A DNA stretch of 64,000 nt from the NCBI GenBank assembly GCA_903864275.1, contig CAIPFE010000046.1:62001-126000 (forward strand), in the 5' to 3' direction. Origin of the DNA: an uncultured Mucilaginibacter sp. GTDB taxonomy: Bacteria > Bacteroidota > Bacteroidia > Sphingobacteriales > Sphingobacteriaceae. Below, in pieces: positions 25,476 to 35,128 of this stretch (position 1 is the stretch's first letter; each line of letters starts with the position of its first letter). The notes below the pieces were generated by a model. It had not been told where the DNA came from, did no database searches, and was given only the letters and a program-made list of their open reading frames with translations. A program made the position numbers and the translations under genes.

Positions 25476-26030
25476 TTAATATTCAGTAATGTCTTCATAC
25501 AATTGACGCAGCCTTTTGCGCAGGTGCAGCACCGCGTACCGTTTTCGCGATACCAGGGTTTGCACGTTTTCGCCGGTCCGGTCGGCTATTTCTTTAAACG
25601 GGACGTCCTCCAACTCCTGCCAGATAAAAACCTGCCTTTGCTCTTCAGGTAATTCGTCCAGCGCAAAAAATAATTGTTCCCAAAAAAGATTGCGCAGGTA
25701 TTCAGTCTCCGGTGTTTTTGCTTCCGTCATCAGTATGGCTTTAAAGTCCGGCGCTTCATCGTCATCCTCATCGGGCAGCATATCATCCAGCAAAGTTTCA
25801 GTGTGCTTTTTATGCTTGTCGAGTATTTTGTTACGGGCGACACGGTACAGCCATGCGCCTGTTTGTTCAATTGGTTCTGAATTTAATACCGAACTGAACT
25901 GGTACCAAACATCCTGCAGGATGTCTTCAGCATCGGCATCGTTTTTTACCCTTCGCCTGATAAAGCCCAACAAATTTTTACCATACGCACCTATTGCTTG
26001 TATGATAGTATTGTTTTTCTCTTCGGGCAT
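25476..26030 (-). CDS. ECF RNA polymerase sigma factor
   Basis: The ATG at 26030 gives 184 residues; a TTG 15 bases further upstream is less likely. Region 2 reads FIRRRVKNDADAEDILQDVW at about 22-41, and region 4 has LPEEQRQVFIWQELEDVPF with the helix-turn-helix IADRTGENVQTLVSRKRYA at about 145-163. Between them lies an acidic linker (LPDEDDDEAPDF). This is an extracytoplasmic-function sigma factor. The small membrane protein downstream is its probable partner. The signal is unknown. Confidence 0.92.
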   Translation of the reverse strand: MPEEKNNTIIQAIGAYGKNLLGFIRRRVKNDADAEDILQDVWYQFSSVLNSEPIEQTGAWLYRVARNKILDKHKKHTETLLDDMLPDEDDDEAPDFKAILMTEAKTPETEYLRNLFWEQLFFALDELPEEQRQVFIWQELEDVPFKEIADRTGENVQTLVSRKRYAVLHLRKRLRQLYEDITEY

Positions 26031-26109
26031 TATAGCTGTTATCAATGTATTATTGTTTAAATATAAAGACGATTGTGTTTTTAAAACATTTTAATTTAAT
26101 TTTAAAAAA

Positions 26110-26187
26110 GTCCATAGTCGATAGACCGTAGCCCATAGCTTTCATTAAGCCAGCTAAAACCATGGACTATGGTCTATCGACTATGGA
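26110..26187. repeat. Strong hairpin, GTCCATAGTCGATAGACC family
   Basis: The left arm at 26110-26138 has GTCCATAGTCGATAGACC and the right arm at 26161-26187 has GGTCTATCGACTATGGAC, a perfect complement over 18 bases. It lies between the divergent sigma factor and membrane-protein genes, 19 bp before the latter's start, so it is in its leader. Same family as 9366-9464. Confidence 0.8.
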
Positions 26188-26205
26188 CATAATGACTATG
26201 ATTCA

Positions 26206-27135
26206 ATGACCAACGTAAAAACCAACCGTATCAATTATTACAACATCCTGGCTATGCTTGCGGCCTCGTGCCTGGCCGTATTTATACCTTTTGAATTGGT
26301 GCTGTTGTCATACGCTATACTTGGCCCGGCACATTACCTTACCGAAATATCCTGGCTCAAAGGCCGGCAATTTTTCATCCTGAAAAAATACGACTACCTG
26401 GTTATTATAGTGGTAATTATTGTTTCCCTGCTGCTTAATCTTCCTTCGGCCAACCTTATATTTTATACTTTCGGGCTATCATTTATATTGTTATCATTAA
26501 GAGGTAGTTTAAACCGCTTGCTGGCTTTTATCATACTTATTATAGCCGGTTATTTTTTGCTTACCAATAACATCCTGCGCACCATTTTCGGGCTTTATGT
26601 TCCCACACTTATTCATGTTTACGTGTTTACCGGCGCCTTTATGTTATTTGGAGCTTTAAAAGACAAAATTGTTTCAGGGTACCTTTCGTTTATAGTCTTT
26701 TTAATTTGCCCGGTGTTGTTGTGTGTTTTATTTACCTCGTACCATAATACAACCGCTGCATGGGCGATCAGCAATTACAGGGATTTCGGCAAGCTTAATA
26801 CAACTACCCTACGCAACCAGTCTATCGACATCTACACTAGCCAGGCAAGCATTATCCTAACCAGGTTAATCGCCTTTGCCTATACTTATCATTACATTAA
26901 CTGGTTCAGTAAAACACGGATAATTAACTGGCACCGTATATCAATTACCAGGGCAGTTATAATAGGGCTGATATGGGCTGCATCCGTTGCCCTTTATTTT
27001 TATAATTACCGTTTGGGCATTAAATGGCTTTTCTTGCTTAGCCCGGTACACGTTATACTGGAATTTCCCCTTAACCAAAGGAGTTTTATTGGAATAGGAA
27101 GGGAATTGAGGAGCAGGTTGATTAAGTTGGAGTGA
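26206..27135 (+). CDS. Multi-pass membrane protein with conserved His, unknown
   Basis: The 309-residue protein has eight or nine membrane helices. His residues lie at membrane borders in LGPAHYLTEISWL (about 43-55), TLIHVYVF (about 136), TYHYINWF (about 227) and LSPVHVILEFPLN (about 285-297). Intramembrane His clusters suggest a metal- or haem-linked enzyme, but I recognise no family with certainty. The last codons are built from repeat DNA (GTTGATTAAGTTGGAG), so the C-terminus may have been altered by the repeat. Confidence 0.65.
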   Translation: MTNVKTNRINYYNILAMLAASCLAVFIPFELVLLSYAILGPAHYLTEISWLKGRQFFILKKYDYLVIIVVIIVSLLLNLPSANLIFYTFGLSFILLSLRGSLNRLLAFIILIIAGYFLLTNNILRTIFGLYVPTLIHVYVFTGAFMLFGALKDKIVSGYLSFIVFLICPVLLCVLFTSYHNTTAAWAISNYRDFGKLNTTTLRNQSIDIYTSQASIILTRLIAFAYTYHYINWFSKTRIINWHRISITRAVIIGLIWAASVALYFYNYRLGIKWLFLLSPVHVILEFPLNQRSFIGIGRELRSRLIKLE

Positions 27136-27162
27136 GTTGGATTAGTTTGAATAAGTTGATAA
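27115..27162. repeat. GTTGATTAAGTTGGAGTGAGTTGG word repeat overlapping a gene end
   Basis: The repeat words overlap the last codons and stop of the membrane-protein gene. It is the fourth site of the GTTGATTAAGTTG family in this window. Confidence 0.5.
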
Positions 27163-27208
27163 TGTTATATTTATGCCACTCAAAACACCAATTACCAATG
27201 ACTAAATC

Positions 27209-27550
27209 ATGGCTTACAATACCAAACTTTCCGCCAGAATAAGAGAAGCACTGGTACATTTACCTGACGTGGAAGAAAAAGAAATGTTTCGCGGTGTATG
27301 TTTTATGGTTAACGGTAAAATGTGTGTTTGCGTTAGCGGTGATGAGATGATGTGCCGGATTGGTGCCGATGAAATGGACAGCGCTTTGGAAAATAACTAC
27401 TGCCGACAAATGATAATGGCAAGGGGCAGGCCAAGCAAGGATTTTGTATTTGTTAGTGAAGAAGGTTTTCATCATCAAAAAGATTTTGACCATTGGATAA
27501 AACTTGCGCTGGATTTTAACCCGAAGGCCAAGTCATCAAAAAAGAAGTAG
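27209..27550 (+). CDS. TfoX/Sxy N-terminal domain protein
   Basis: The 113-residue protein matches the TfoX N-terminal domain: EEKEMFRGVCFMVNGKMCVCV at about 22-41 and a central MCRIGADEM, ending with a basic tail (KAKSSKKK). In Proteobacteria the full-length TfoX governs competence; stand-alone N-domain proteins in Bacteroidota have unknown roles. It is cytoplasmic and follows short TCATTGG-type repeat words. Confidence 0.85.
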   Translation: MAYNTKLSARIREALVHLPDVEEKEMFRGVCFMVNGKMCVCVSGDEMMCRIGADEMDSALENNYCRQMIMARGRPSKDFVFVSEEGFHHQKDFDHWIKLALDFNPKAKSSKKK

Positions 27551-27607
27551 ATCAATAGAAATTGTATCGCCATTTTCCATACCTTCATTCTGAAATATAA
27601 TGATAAT

Positions 27608-28081
27608 ATGAAAATTAACGCCAAAAAAACTAAACGACAAATTGCTCAGTCGTCCGTATTGTTAATCTGCTTTTTTGTTGCCGTGATAAGAGTACAGGCA
27701 CAGACAAAAAACCATAACGACCCTGCCACAAAAGAAATTGTCGGAGCCATGAATAACTCGGCGAAGGAATGGAACGAGGGCAAACTTGATGCCTTCATAG
27801 ATCTGTATGATCCTACTGCAACCATGATGATGCCAACAGGTCCCGTTGGTATGAGCGGGATTAAGGATTTGTATCAAAAAAAATATTTTAAGGGAAAAAT
27901 GCCCAAACAAAATTTGCGTTATTCTGATATGAAAGTGAGGCTTTTAGGTAGCACCTATGCGCTGTTAACCGGGGCATTTACCTTGTATGGAAATAATTTA
28001 CCGGAAAGGTCGGGGCGCTATTCCCTGGTAATGATCCATGCCAAAAATGGCTGGAAAATACTTCATGACCATTCAAGTTGA
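27608..28081 (+). CDS. Secreted NTF2-like (DUF4440/SnoaL-type) protein
   Basis: The 157-residue protein has a signal peptide (about 1-31, ending VRVQAQ) and an NTF2-like cone fold: helix KEWNEGKLDAFIDLYDPTATMMMP, then IKDLYQKKYF, and strands ending IHAKNGWKILHDHSS. The terminal His residues are typical of DUF4440 proteins. The function of secreted members is unknown; a ligand-binding or isomerase role is possible. Confidence 0.8.
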   Translation: MKINAKKTKRQIAQSSVLLICFFVAVIRVQAQTKNHNDPATKEIVGAMNNSAKEWNEGKLDAFIDLYDPTATMMMPTGPVGMSGIKDLYQKKYFKGKMPKQNLRYSDMKVRLLGSTYALLTGAFTLYGNNLPERSGRYSLVMIHAKNGWKILHDHSS

Positions 28082-28131
28082 TCGAATTATATAAGTTTCG
28101 ATTTTTAGAACTCAAATAACCGATTCACTAT

Positions 28132-28623
28132 TTACTCCAGTCCCAGAAACTCCTTCTGCTTTATCTCAACCAAACCGGATGATTGATCATGCCTGAGGTA
28201 AATGCTAACGTGGTAGAAATTATTATCGAACAAGTAGATGCTGTTGGACGCATCAGCTCCTCTGAATTTCATATCGAGGCCGTTTCTTTTTGCCTGGCTT
28301 ATCATATTGATGATATTTTGAGGGTCGGTTGAGGTATAGTTAACCGTGCGTAATACAGTGCCGTCATAAAGCTTAGTATAACGGCCCACAATTATTTTCT
28401 CGGAATTGGGCTTGCTTTTAATATTCTTAAAAAACTCCAGCTGCTGCCCGTTAATGTCTTCCGTGTATTCCTGCCTGAAGGCATTTCCTTCCAGCAGCGT
28501 ATTATGCACTTCGCCATTTGTAAGGTTGGTATAATACACAAGGTCGCTAAATTTTACGCTCTGCCCGTACATATTTAAACTCCAAAAAAGCAGTATAGGT
28601 AAAAAGAGCAAGTGTTTTTTCAT
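28132..28623 (-). CDS. Secreted hypothetical protein downstream of the acylase
   Basis: From the ATG at 28623 the protein has 163 residues with a signal peptide (MKKHLLFLPILLFWSLNMYG). The mature part (KFSDLVYYTNLTNGEVHN onward) is beta-rich without a recognised motif. It follows the acylase gene by 46 bp on the same strand, so it is probably co-transcribed. Function is unknown. Confidence 0.7.
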   Translation of the reverse strand: MKKHLLFLPILLFWSLNMYGQSVKFSDLVYYTNLTNGEVHNTLLEGNAFRQEYTEDINGQQLEFFKNIKSKPNSEKIIVGRYTKLYDGTVLRTVNYTSTDPQNIINMISQAKRNGLDMKFRGADASNSIYLFDNNFYHVSIYLRHDQSSGLVEIKQKEFLGLE

Positions 28624-28669
28624 AGCTGCGGCGAATGGTTTTTCAAATATATCCTTTTTAAATTTCAAC

Positions 28670-30844
28670 TCAGGTTCCGGGATGATAGGTTTTTTCAGCG
28701 TGTTTTAGCACATCCTTTTTGTAAAACAATACATCCTTAAACTTACCGTCAATATACATGCCAGCCTGGTCGGTAAAGTGCCTGGAAGCAGGATCAAAGG
28801 ACTGCCCCCCGGTGATAACTGTCTTTGCTTTGATTCGTGGACCAAACTCCACAGCGGCAATGAAACTATTACCTGAATAGCCATAACGCTTTTTGGTATT
28901 CATAGTCCGGCTCTGGAACGAAGGCAACTGCCCAAATGCCGACCAGGCAAGTCCAACGGGCAAACTTGGCGCGCTATCACTAAAAGTAACACCGTCGGCA
29001 GGGCGCTGGTACCTGTTAATATCACCCCACTGTACTTTCCAGCTGCCATACCGTTTCTGGAGGATATCCTTGGAGTTGATAAAATAATCCAATAGTTGTT
29101 TATTGCTCATAGTTTGCAGCATGGTGCTAGTGCGTTCGGTTTGATAAGTGCTTTCTTCCTCTGTTTTTGGCAGAGGCAAAGCCCCCATCATTATTGTCCC
29201 CCACGCAATAGCGAGCGTGGTTGCAACTGAATTTGCAGAAGTGCGTTTGTCCCAATCCTGTAATACTTTTACGGGTTCGGACAGCAATTGTTTCGTTGAG
29301 TCTGGGGCCGCGTTGTAAGCTTTAAAAAGTGGTGGAAGCAATACGTCAAAGGCGGTAAGATAGTGGTCGTATCCCTTGCTGATCAGTTGATCAAGCGTTA
29401 CGTTTTTGGCACTACCTAGTAACTTAATGGCATTAACAGCCCGAAAGTTTTGCCCGCCAGGCGCCATATATGCCGGGTATTTAGTTTTATCAGGGCTGCT
29501 TTTGCCGGACGAAGTAAATGGTGTTGAATTGCAGTTTTGTATCCAGCCGGTAGCAGGGTTGTACACATGTACTGTCTCATCCAAAGTATGCAACCCCTGC
29601 CATTCAGTTGCCGGGCTTGTCCCGTCAACAGGTAATGCCCAATCCAGTTTTGGGTCGCGTTTTGGCATAAAGTTCCCGTACCAAAATGCGATATTGCCTT
29701 GGTCGTCGGCATAAACGGTATTGTTGGTAGCATTTGAAAGTAAATTCATCGCCTTTTTATATTCGGAAAAGGTATTGGCTTTGGTAATGAGCCATGATTC
29801 GAGTAAAGCGTTGCACGAGCGGTTATTAGCTTTAAGCGCCAGCCATTTGCCATCGCGGCTGCCCAATATTGGTCCGTGGTGAGTGTAATACCCGGTTATG
29901 ATTTGTTGTTCGATATGATCGCCTTTTTTAACATTTAGCATTATTTTGCGGGAGATAACTGGTTTAAGCGCACCATTGTATTGGTAATACCATTGCCCGT
30001 CTTTCTTGCTTACCTTTTCGGCATAAAGGTCGCCGACATCAGCGTAACTACTGGTATGCATCCAGCCGCAGTGACGGTTGAAGCCCTGGTAAACAAAAAA
30101 CTGTCCCCAGGTAACTGCGCCATAAACGTTAAGCCCTTCATCGCTTACCATTTGTACTTCGCTTCGGAAATAAAAAGGGACGTGCGGGTTAATGTATAGT
30201 AACGCATGCCCAGATTTTGACCTTGACGGCGCTATTGCAAAACCATTTGAACCTGTTTCTTTTTCCTCTATACCCGGGCGGTAAACCGCCCCTGATTTTT
30301 CCGTAACGCCCCCATAAAAATCTCGTGTTTCGCTCAGGTTGATGCCGCCTGTAACCGTAGCCGAAACACTGCCATCGGTAAACATCAGGGCGTACCATGG
30401 TTCAAACCGTTTAAAAACTGCGGGTTTAACCTCGGGATGTTTGTAAAGGTAATAGTTGATGCCATCGGCAAAAGCGTCCATCAGCTTTTTAAACCAGGGG
30501 GCGCTTGCTTTGTAATCTCTAATAGCATCCGCGGTATCGGCTATCAATTGTAAAGTCACATCAGTATAAACGCTTTTTTCGCCGTCAACTTCGGCTTGTT
30601 TACCTAGCTGGTATAAATAATTTTGTTCAATCCCTTTAAAATTATCCTCGCATTCCGTGTACATCAACCCAAATACGGCGTTAGCATCGGTTTTGCCATA
30701 GATGTGCGGCACACCCCAGTTATCACGGATAATTATTACTTGTTTCGCTTCCCGCTCAAACTTTTCAATTTCTTGTTTGTTATATTTTTGTGCGAGTGAG
30801 AAAAATGGTAAGAAAATTAATGCGATAAATAATTGTTTTGTCAT
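28670..30844 (-). CDS. Penicillin-acylase-family Ntn hydrolase
   Basis: From the ATG at 30844 the protein has 724 residues and a signal peptide cut after FFSLAQ. The alpha-chain contains RDNWGVPHIYG at about 40-50. The autocatalytic site is TGSNGFAIAPSRSKSG, where Ser at about 199 becomes the N-terminal nucleophile of the beta-chain. This fits the group of penicillin, cephalosporin and acyl-homoserine-lactone acylases. It acts in the periplasm after self-cleavage. The substrate cannot be told from the sequence. The gene is divergent from the GH3 gene. Confidence 0.9.
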   Translation of the reverse strand: MTKQLFIALIFLPFFSLAQKYNKQEIEKFEREAKQVIIIRDNWGVPHIYGKTDANAVFGLMYTECEDNFKGIEQNYLYQLGKQAEVDGEKSVYTDVTLQLIADTADAIRDYKASAPWFKKLMDAFADGINYYLYKHPEVKPAVFKRFEPWYALMFTDGSVSATVTGGINLSETRDFYGGVTEKSGAVYRPGIEEKETGSNGFAIAPSRSKSGHALLYINPHVPFYFRSEVQMVSDEGLNVYGAVTWGQFFVYQGFNRHCGWMHTSSYADVGDLYAEKVSKKDGQWYYQYNGALKPVISRKIMLNVKKGDHIEQQIITGYYTHHGPILGSRDGKWLALKANNRSCNALLESWLITKANTFSEYKKAMNLLSNATNNTVYADDQGNIAFWYGNFMPKRDPKLDWALPVDGTSPATEWQGLHTLDETVHVYNPATGWIQNCNSTPFTSSGKSSPDKTKYPAYMAPGGQNFRAVNAIKLLGSAKNVTLDQLISKGYDHYLTAFDVLLPPLFKAYNAAPDSTKQLLSEPVKVLQDWDKRTSANSVATTLAIAWGTIMMGALPLPKTEEESTYQTERTSTMLQTMSNKQLLDYFINSKDILQKRYGSWKVQWGDINRYQRPADGVTFSDSAPSLPVGLAWSAFGQLPSFQSRTMNTKKRYGYSGNSFIAAVEFGPRIKAKTVITGGQSFDPASRHFTDQAGMYIDGKFKDVLFYKKDVLKHAEKTYHPGT

Positions 30845-31004
30845 CGTAACAACAGTTTTACTAAATAATTGGAAATGAAATTGGCTTATTGATGCCATTT
30901 TTGTAAAAAAATGTTAAATTTGTGGTGTTGCAGATAATATAATTTTGTACTACCCGTTCCCGGTAAGTTAACATCTAATATAGCTAAAATTAATCATCGG
31001 GATA

Positions 31005-31012
31005 TAGCTTTG
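31005..31012 (+). promoter_or_regulatory. Candidate -7 element TAGCTTTG
   Basis: TAGCTTTG fits TAnnTTTG and would start a transcript near 31019, leading into the ncRNA-like element that ends at 31180. No convincing -33 TTTG is seen. Confidence 0.35.
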
Positions 31013-31067
31013 CATCGGCAAATAAATGAAATTTTAACTTATTGATTGCGACGATCAGTAATTTTTA

Positions 31068-31180
31068 AATAAAGAGCTTGGATGAACATTAAACACGTTA
31101 TCTGAGATTTAGTTGATCAACATTGTTTTGATTATGATGTTGTGTGCGTTCCGGGGTGAGATACGGAACGCATTTTTTTT
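31068..31180 (+). ncRNA. Candidate ncRNA element, copy A
   Basis: The element starts with AATAAAGAGCTT (31068), contains GATTTAGTTGATC near 31106 and ends in a terminator-like hairpin GCGTTCCG - GGGTGAGATA - CGGAACGC followed by eight T (31173-31180). All three blocks recur in the same order at 53710-53863 on the minus strand. Identity of the ten-base loop and stem preservation suggest a conserved RNA rather than a mere terminator. Bases 31181-31362 show no further gene. Confidence 0.55.
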
Positions 31181-31362
31181 GAAATTTCTCCAATAACTTG
31201 ATAAAGCATCTATTTTCCAATCATTTCTAAAAAATGTATTATTAAAGCAAATCGCTATCATAAATTAGCATATCTTTAGCTTTACTTTGTGTTTAAAATA
31301 CACCATCCCGGTAAAACCGGTTGCCAGGCTATAAACCAACACGTCAAAACAATTATTGAGCT

Positions 31363-33528
31363 ATGAAAACTAAATTTTCGGGGTACATACTATGCGGCAT
31401 TTTTGCGCTTGCCACTTTTACTTGCGTAAACGCACAATCTAAAAAGGGCATATCCATTGATGAAAAGATTTCATCGGTCATGAAGAAACTCACAATTGAA
31501 GAGAAGATATCATTACTGCATGCCAATGGCATATTTTCGGCAGGTGGCATTAAACGTCTTGGTATACCTGAGATCATGACCGACGATGGCCCGCTCGGCG
31601 TACGCGAAGACGTTAAGGAAGGATGGGGATCGGCAAATCTTACGACCGACTCAGCTACTTTTTTTCCTAACGGATCGGCGTTAGCAGCTACCTGGAACCC
31701 CGAACTGGCTTACCGCTTCGGCCACGACATGGGCGAGGAAGCCCACGCACGTGGTAAAACCGTGATGCTTGCACCGGCCTTTAATATATGCCGCACACCA
31801 CTTTGCGGCCGCACTTATGAGTATTATTCGGAAGACCCTTTTTTAAATGCCCGCCTTGCCGTACAATCGGTAAAAGGGATACAAAGCCAGCACGTAGCAG
31901 CTTGTGTAAAACATTATGCTGTAAATAACCAGGAGGTGGAGCGCGGCCGGGTGAGTGTAGATGTAGATGAACGCGCGCTGCGGGAGATATATCTGCCTGC
32001 ATTTAAAGCATCAATAACCGAAGGCAATGCCTGGACGATCATGTCGGCCTACAATAAATTACGCGGGGTTTATTGCTCTGAAAATGACTATCTGCTTGAT
32101 AAGATTTTAAAGGGTGAATGGAAATTTAAAGGCATTGTCATCAGCGACTGGGGCGGCACGCATAGCACGGTTAACGCCGCAAATAACGGCCTTGATTTGG
32201 AAATGGGCTCAAGGCCGCCTTACAGCAGTTACTATTTTGCGGATAAGCTGCTTGATTCGGTAAAAGCCGGCAAAGTGAGCATGAAAGTAATTGATGAAAA
32301 AGTACATCGTATTTTATGGGTGATATACCATACATCCTTAAGTGAAAATCAGCCTGAAGGGAAGATCAACACCCCTGAACATAGTAAAACAGTGTACGAT
32401 ATAGCCTCGGAATCAATTGTACTATTGAAGAATGAAAAGCATTTGCTGCCTTTAAATACTTCGACTATAAAAAGCATCGCGGTGATAGGCGATAATGCTA
32501 CCCATACTTTCCATTTGGGCGGTTTTGGCGCAGGTGTTAAAGCCCGTTATGAAGTAACCGCTTTGGCCGGCTTACAAAGCAGGCTGGGCAAAACTATCGA
32601 TATTAAATATGCAAGGGGTTATTCGGGCGACTACAGGGCCTATGGAAAAAATGCCAGGACCGAAGATGCCAAACCTGATTCGGCGCTGATACAGGAAGCT
32701 GTAGCTGCTGCAAAAAGCTCGGATATGGCTATTTTATTTGTTGGCGGCAACCGGGATTATGAAAGCGAAAGCCGTGATCGTAAAAGCCTTGTGCTCCCTT
32801 TCAGCGAGCAAGTATTGGTTGACGCCGTCACCGCCGTAAATCAAAATACCATTGTAGTAGTTGTTGGCGGCGCGCCTTATGACCTCGGCGAGATCAAAAA
32901 GAATAATAGTACAATTGTATGGTCGTGGTATAACGGTTCTGAAAATGGTAATGCCCTTGCCGATGTTTTGATAGGAAAGATAAATCCATCCGGTAAATTG
33001 CCTTTCACTTTTCCGGCTGACCTTAAAGATTCGCCGGCACATGCTTTAAATGCCTATCCTGGAGAAAATTTAAAAGTTGACTATAAAGAAGGGATACTTG
33101 TTGGTTACCGTTGGTTTGATACCAAAAAGATCGAGCCGCTTTATTGCTTTGGTTACGGCTTATCGTACACGGATTATAAATATTCCGGCTTTTTCACCAA
33201 TAAAAAAAGCTATAAACCGTCGGAAAATATAACCGCTTCGGTTAAAATAAAAAATACAGGCAAGTTTGCAGGTAAAGAAACTGTCCAGCTATACATAAGC
33301 AAATCCGCATCAGCAGTTGAACGGGCCGATAGGGAGTTAAAAGCATTTAAGAAAGTAAAAATAGCACCCGGTGAAACTGTTAATGTCACCTTGAATATCC
33401 CCGTTAAGGACCTGGCGTATTATGATGTTAAAACCAGCAAATGGATAGTTGAACCGGGCAAATACAAATTGCTTGCCGGCACTTCATCGCGGGATATTGA
33501 GCAAAGCGGTACGATTACGGTGAATTAA
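31363..33528 (+). CDS. GH3 family beta-glycosidase, secreted
   Basis: The 721-residue protein has a signal peptide (about 1-24, ending VNAQ). The N-domain is a GH3 barrel with the nucleophile Asp at about 262 in VISDWGGTHS. The second alpha/beta domain lies at about 360-590 (SIVLLKNEKHLLPLN start), and a fibronectin-III-like domain at about 620-721 ends the protein. Enzymes with this layout release terminal beta-linked glucose or xylose from oligosaccharides in the periplasm. It is monocistronic. The ncRNA-like element lies upstream. Confidence 0.93.
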   Translation: MKTKFSGYILCGIFALATFTCVNAQSKKGISIDEKISSVMKKLTIEEKISLLHANGIFSAGGIKRLGIPEIMTDDGPLGVREDVKEGWGSANLTTDSATFFPNGSALAATWNPELAYRFGHDMGEEAHARGKTVMLAPAFNICRTPLCGRTYEYYSEDPFLNARLAVQSVKGIQSQHVAACVKHYAVNNQEVERGRVSVDVDERALREIYLPAFKASITEGNAWTIMSAYNKLRGVYCSENDYLLDKILKGEWKFKGIVISDWGGTHSTVNAANNGLDLEMGSRPPYSSYYFADKLLDSVKAGKVSMKVIDEKVHRILWVIYHTSLSENQPEGKINTPEHSKTVYDIASESIVLLKNEKHLLPLNTSTIKSIAVIGDNATHTFHLGGFGAGVKARYEVTALAGLQSRLGKTIDIKYARGYSGDYRAYGKNARTEDAKPDSALIQEAVAAAKSSDMAILFVGGNRDYESESRDRKSLVLPFSEQVLVDAVTAVNQNTIVVVVGGAPYDLGEIKKNNSTIVWSWYNGSENGNALADVLIGKINPSGKLPFTFPADLKDSPAHALNAYPGENLKVDYKEGILVGYRWFDTKKIEPLYCFGYGLSYTDYKYSGFFTNKKSYKPSENITASVKIKNTGKFAGKETVQLYISKSASAVERADRELKAFKKVKIAPGETVNVTLNIPVKDLAYYDVKTSKWIVEPGKYKLLAGTSSRDIEQSGTITVN

Positions 33529-33620
33529 ATTGCGGATGGTTAGTGGTGTCTCAGTCCAACTCTTTCTATTCTTGGTTTATTACTAAATAAACAATAACGA
33601 AATGATTTGTATCTCAATTT

Positions 33621-34058
33621 ATGGAATTAGAAGAAGTGTTTTTTGAAATAAAAGCTGGAGGAGATTTTATAAAAGTTGTACCTCAAGAATTTAGCTATAA
33701 AAATTCTGACCATTCCTGGGATAGAAATTGGATAACAACAGAAGTAATAATTAAAGCCGGTGGATTTTCTGGCCATTATGGGGCTCAATTCATGATTGTT
33801 GATTTTAAGGAATTCAAAAAACAGCTTGAATATTCGTACGATCATTTAGATAAGTCAGCCATTTTTGAAGACTTGGAGCGCTATCTGAAAATAAATATCA
33901 AAGGAGACGGCTTAGGACATTTCGAGATTTTTTGTGAAGTGTCCGATAATCCTGGTTATTTGGAACGTCAACTTGCATTTTATTTAAGTATAGATCAAAC
34001 CTATATTCCTCAACTTATTAGGCAACTTGACGGAATTGCCAGGGAGTTTCCCAGATGA
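33621..34058 (+). CDS. WapI-like orphan immunity protein
   Basis: The 145-residue soluble protein contains TTEVIIKAGGFSGHYGAQFM, IKGDGLGHFEIFCEVSDNPG and QTYIPQLIRQLDGI, a set that resembles the WapI family of immunity proteins for contact-dependent or polymorphic toxins. No toxin gene is beside it. It lies alone between two sugar genes and is more AT-rich than its neighbours, which suggests acquisition. Orphan immunity genes protect against toxins of competitors (family knowledge; here inferred). Confidence 0.6.
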   Translation: MELEEVFFEIKAGGDFIKVVPQEFSYKNSDHSWDRNWITTEVIIKAGGFSGHYGAQFMIVDFKEFKKQLEYSYDHLDKSAIFEDLERYLKINIKGDGLGHFEIFCEVSDNPGYLERQLAFYLSIDQTYIPQLIRQLDGIAREFPR

Positions 34059-34094
34059 TGAACGCCACATCTCCACATTTACTCATCCGCACAT

Positions 34095-35099
34095 CTATAC
34101 CTTATGCTGCAGCAATTCTTCTATCAATCCTGATAAACTTACCGAAGCACAAGCGATAAGTTCATCAGCTGCGCCGTAATAGATGTAAAGTTTATCATCA
34201 ACTAAAGCGGTGCCCGTAGGGAAACATACGTCATCCACATCGCCTGCGAGTTCATAGTGGAGTTCCGGCTTAAATAAAGGATACGGCAGCCGGGCAATCT
34301 CTTTACGGGCGTCATCCAGCTCCATTAATGCCGCGCAGCACGAATACTCGTATCCCTTTGGCGTATCCATTACACCATGATACAGTATAAGCCAGCCGTG
34401 TTCTGTTTCAATCGGGGGGCAACCGGCGCCAACATAACTCACTTCATGAGCATATTTTGGTGTAAGAAAAATGTGTTCATCAAAATGTAAAAAATAATCG
34501 ACCCAAAATTCTTCTGTAAGTTCCGAAAGCTCGTTAATAGCCGTCACCTGTATATCAGGCTTTATCCTGTGCAGAAAAATTAATTTTCCATCCACCCTTC
34601 GCGGGAAGAAAACCAGGTCCTTATCAGCCAGGACTTTTGCCCCACGGTTATAACGCAGGTATTTTTCATTCAGCACACTTTTATTTCGGGTATATAGGTT
34701 AAAATCATCATATTTTATCTTCGGTACAATTATGCCATGCTTTTTAAAATGTTTCAGGTCAGCTGAAGTGGCTAATGCGCCAAGTGCATTATCGCCATCA
34801 AAAGCGACGTAGGTTAAATAATATACCCCGTCTATCTTTACTATGCGCGGGTCTTCCATCCCGTGCGCTTCATATTTAAATTCAGGCGATAAGATCGGTT
34901 TGTCCCAACGCTCTTTGACGGTTAACGGTGTATCAAGCGTACAATAGCCTATGCTTGAGTAATTACCTTTATGCACGGCCCTATAAAAAAGGTGTATCAA
35001 ATTTCCTTCTTTTATCACAGCGGGATTTAACACACCCTCGTTTTCAAAATCCAATTCGGTAGTTCGGAGCACAACCCCCTCTTTTTTTACTTCTATCAT
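34095..35099 (-). CDS. GH130 family glycoside phosphorylase
   Basis: I start at the ATG at 35099 (MIEVKKEGVVLRT), giving 334 residues. The five-bladed propeller shows NPAVIKEGNLIHLFYRA, MEDPRIVKIDGVYYLTYVAF and later GAGCPPIETEHGWLILYHG, hallmarks of GH130. Family members phosphorolyse beta-mannosides, giving mannose-1-phosphate. No signal peptide, so it works in the cytoplasm. Its neighbours upstream are a PMM-like HAD and mannose-6-phosphate isomerase, which would carry mannose-1-phosphate on to fructose-6-phosphate. The fit is strong. Confidence 0.88.
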   Translation of the reverse strand: MIEVKKEGVVLRTTELDFENEGVLNPAVIKEGNLIHLFYRAVHKGNYSSIGYCTLDTPLTVKERWDKPILSPEFKYEAHGMEDPRIVKIDGVYYLTYVAFDGDNALGALATSADLKHFKKHGIIVPKIKYDDFNLYTRNKSVLNEKYLRYNRGAKVLADKDLVFFPRRVDGKLIFLHRIKPDIQVTAINELSELTEEFWVDYFLHFDEHIFLTPKYAHEVSYVGAGCPPIETEHGWLILYHGVMDTPKGYEYSCCAALMELDDARKEIARLPYPLFKPELHYELAGDVDDVCFPTGTALVDDKLYIYYGAADELIACASVSLSGLIEELLQHKV

Positions 35100-35128
35100 A
35101 TTTGCTGTTTGTATAAGGAGCTGTTCTG

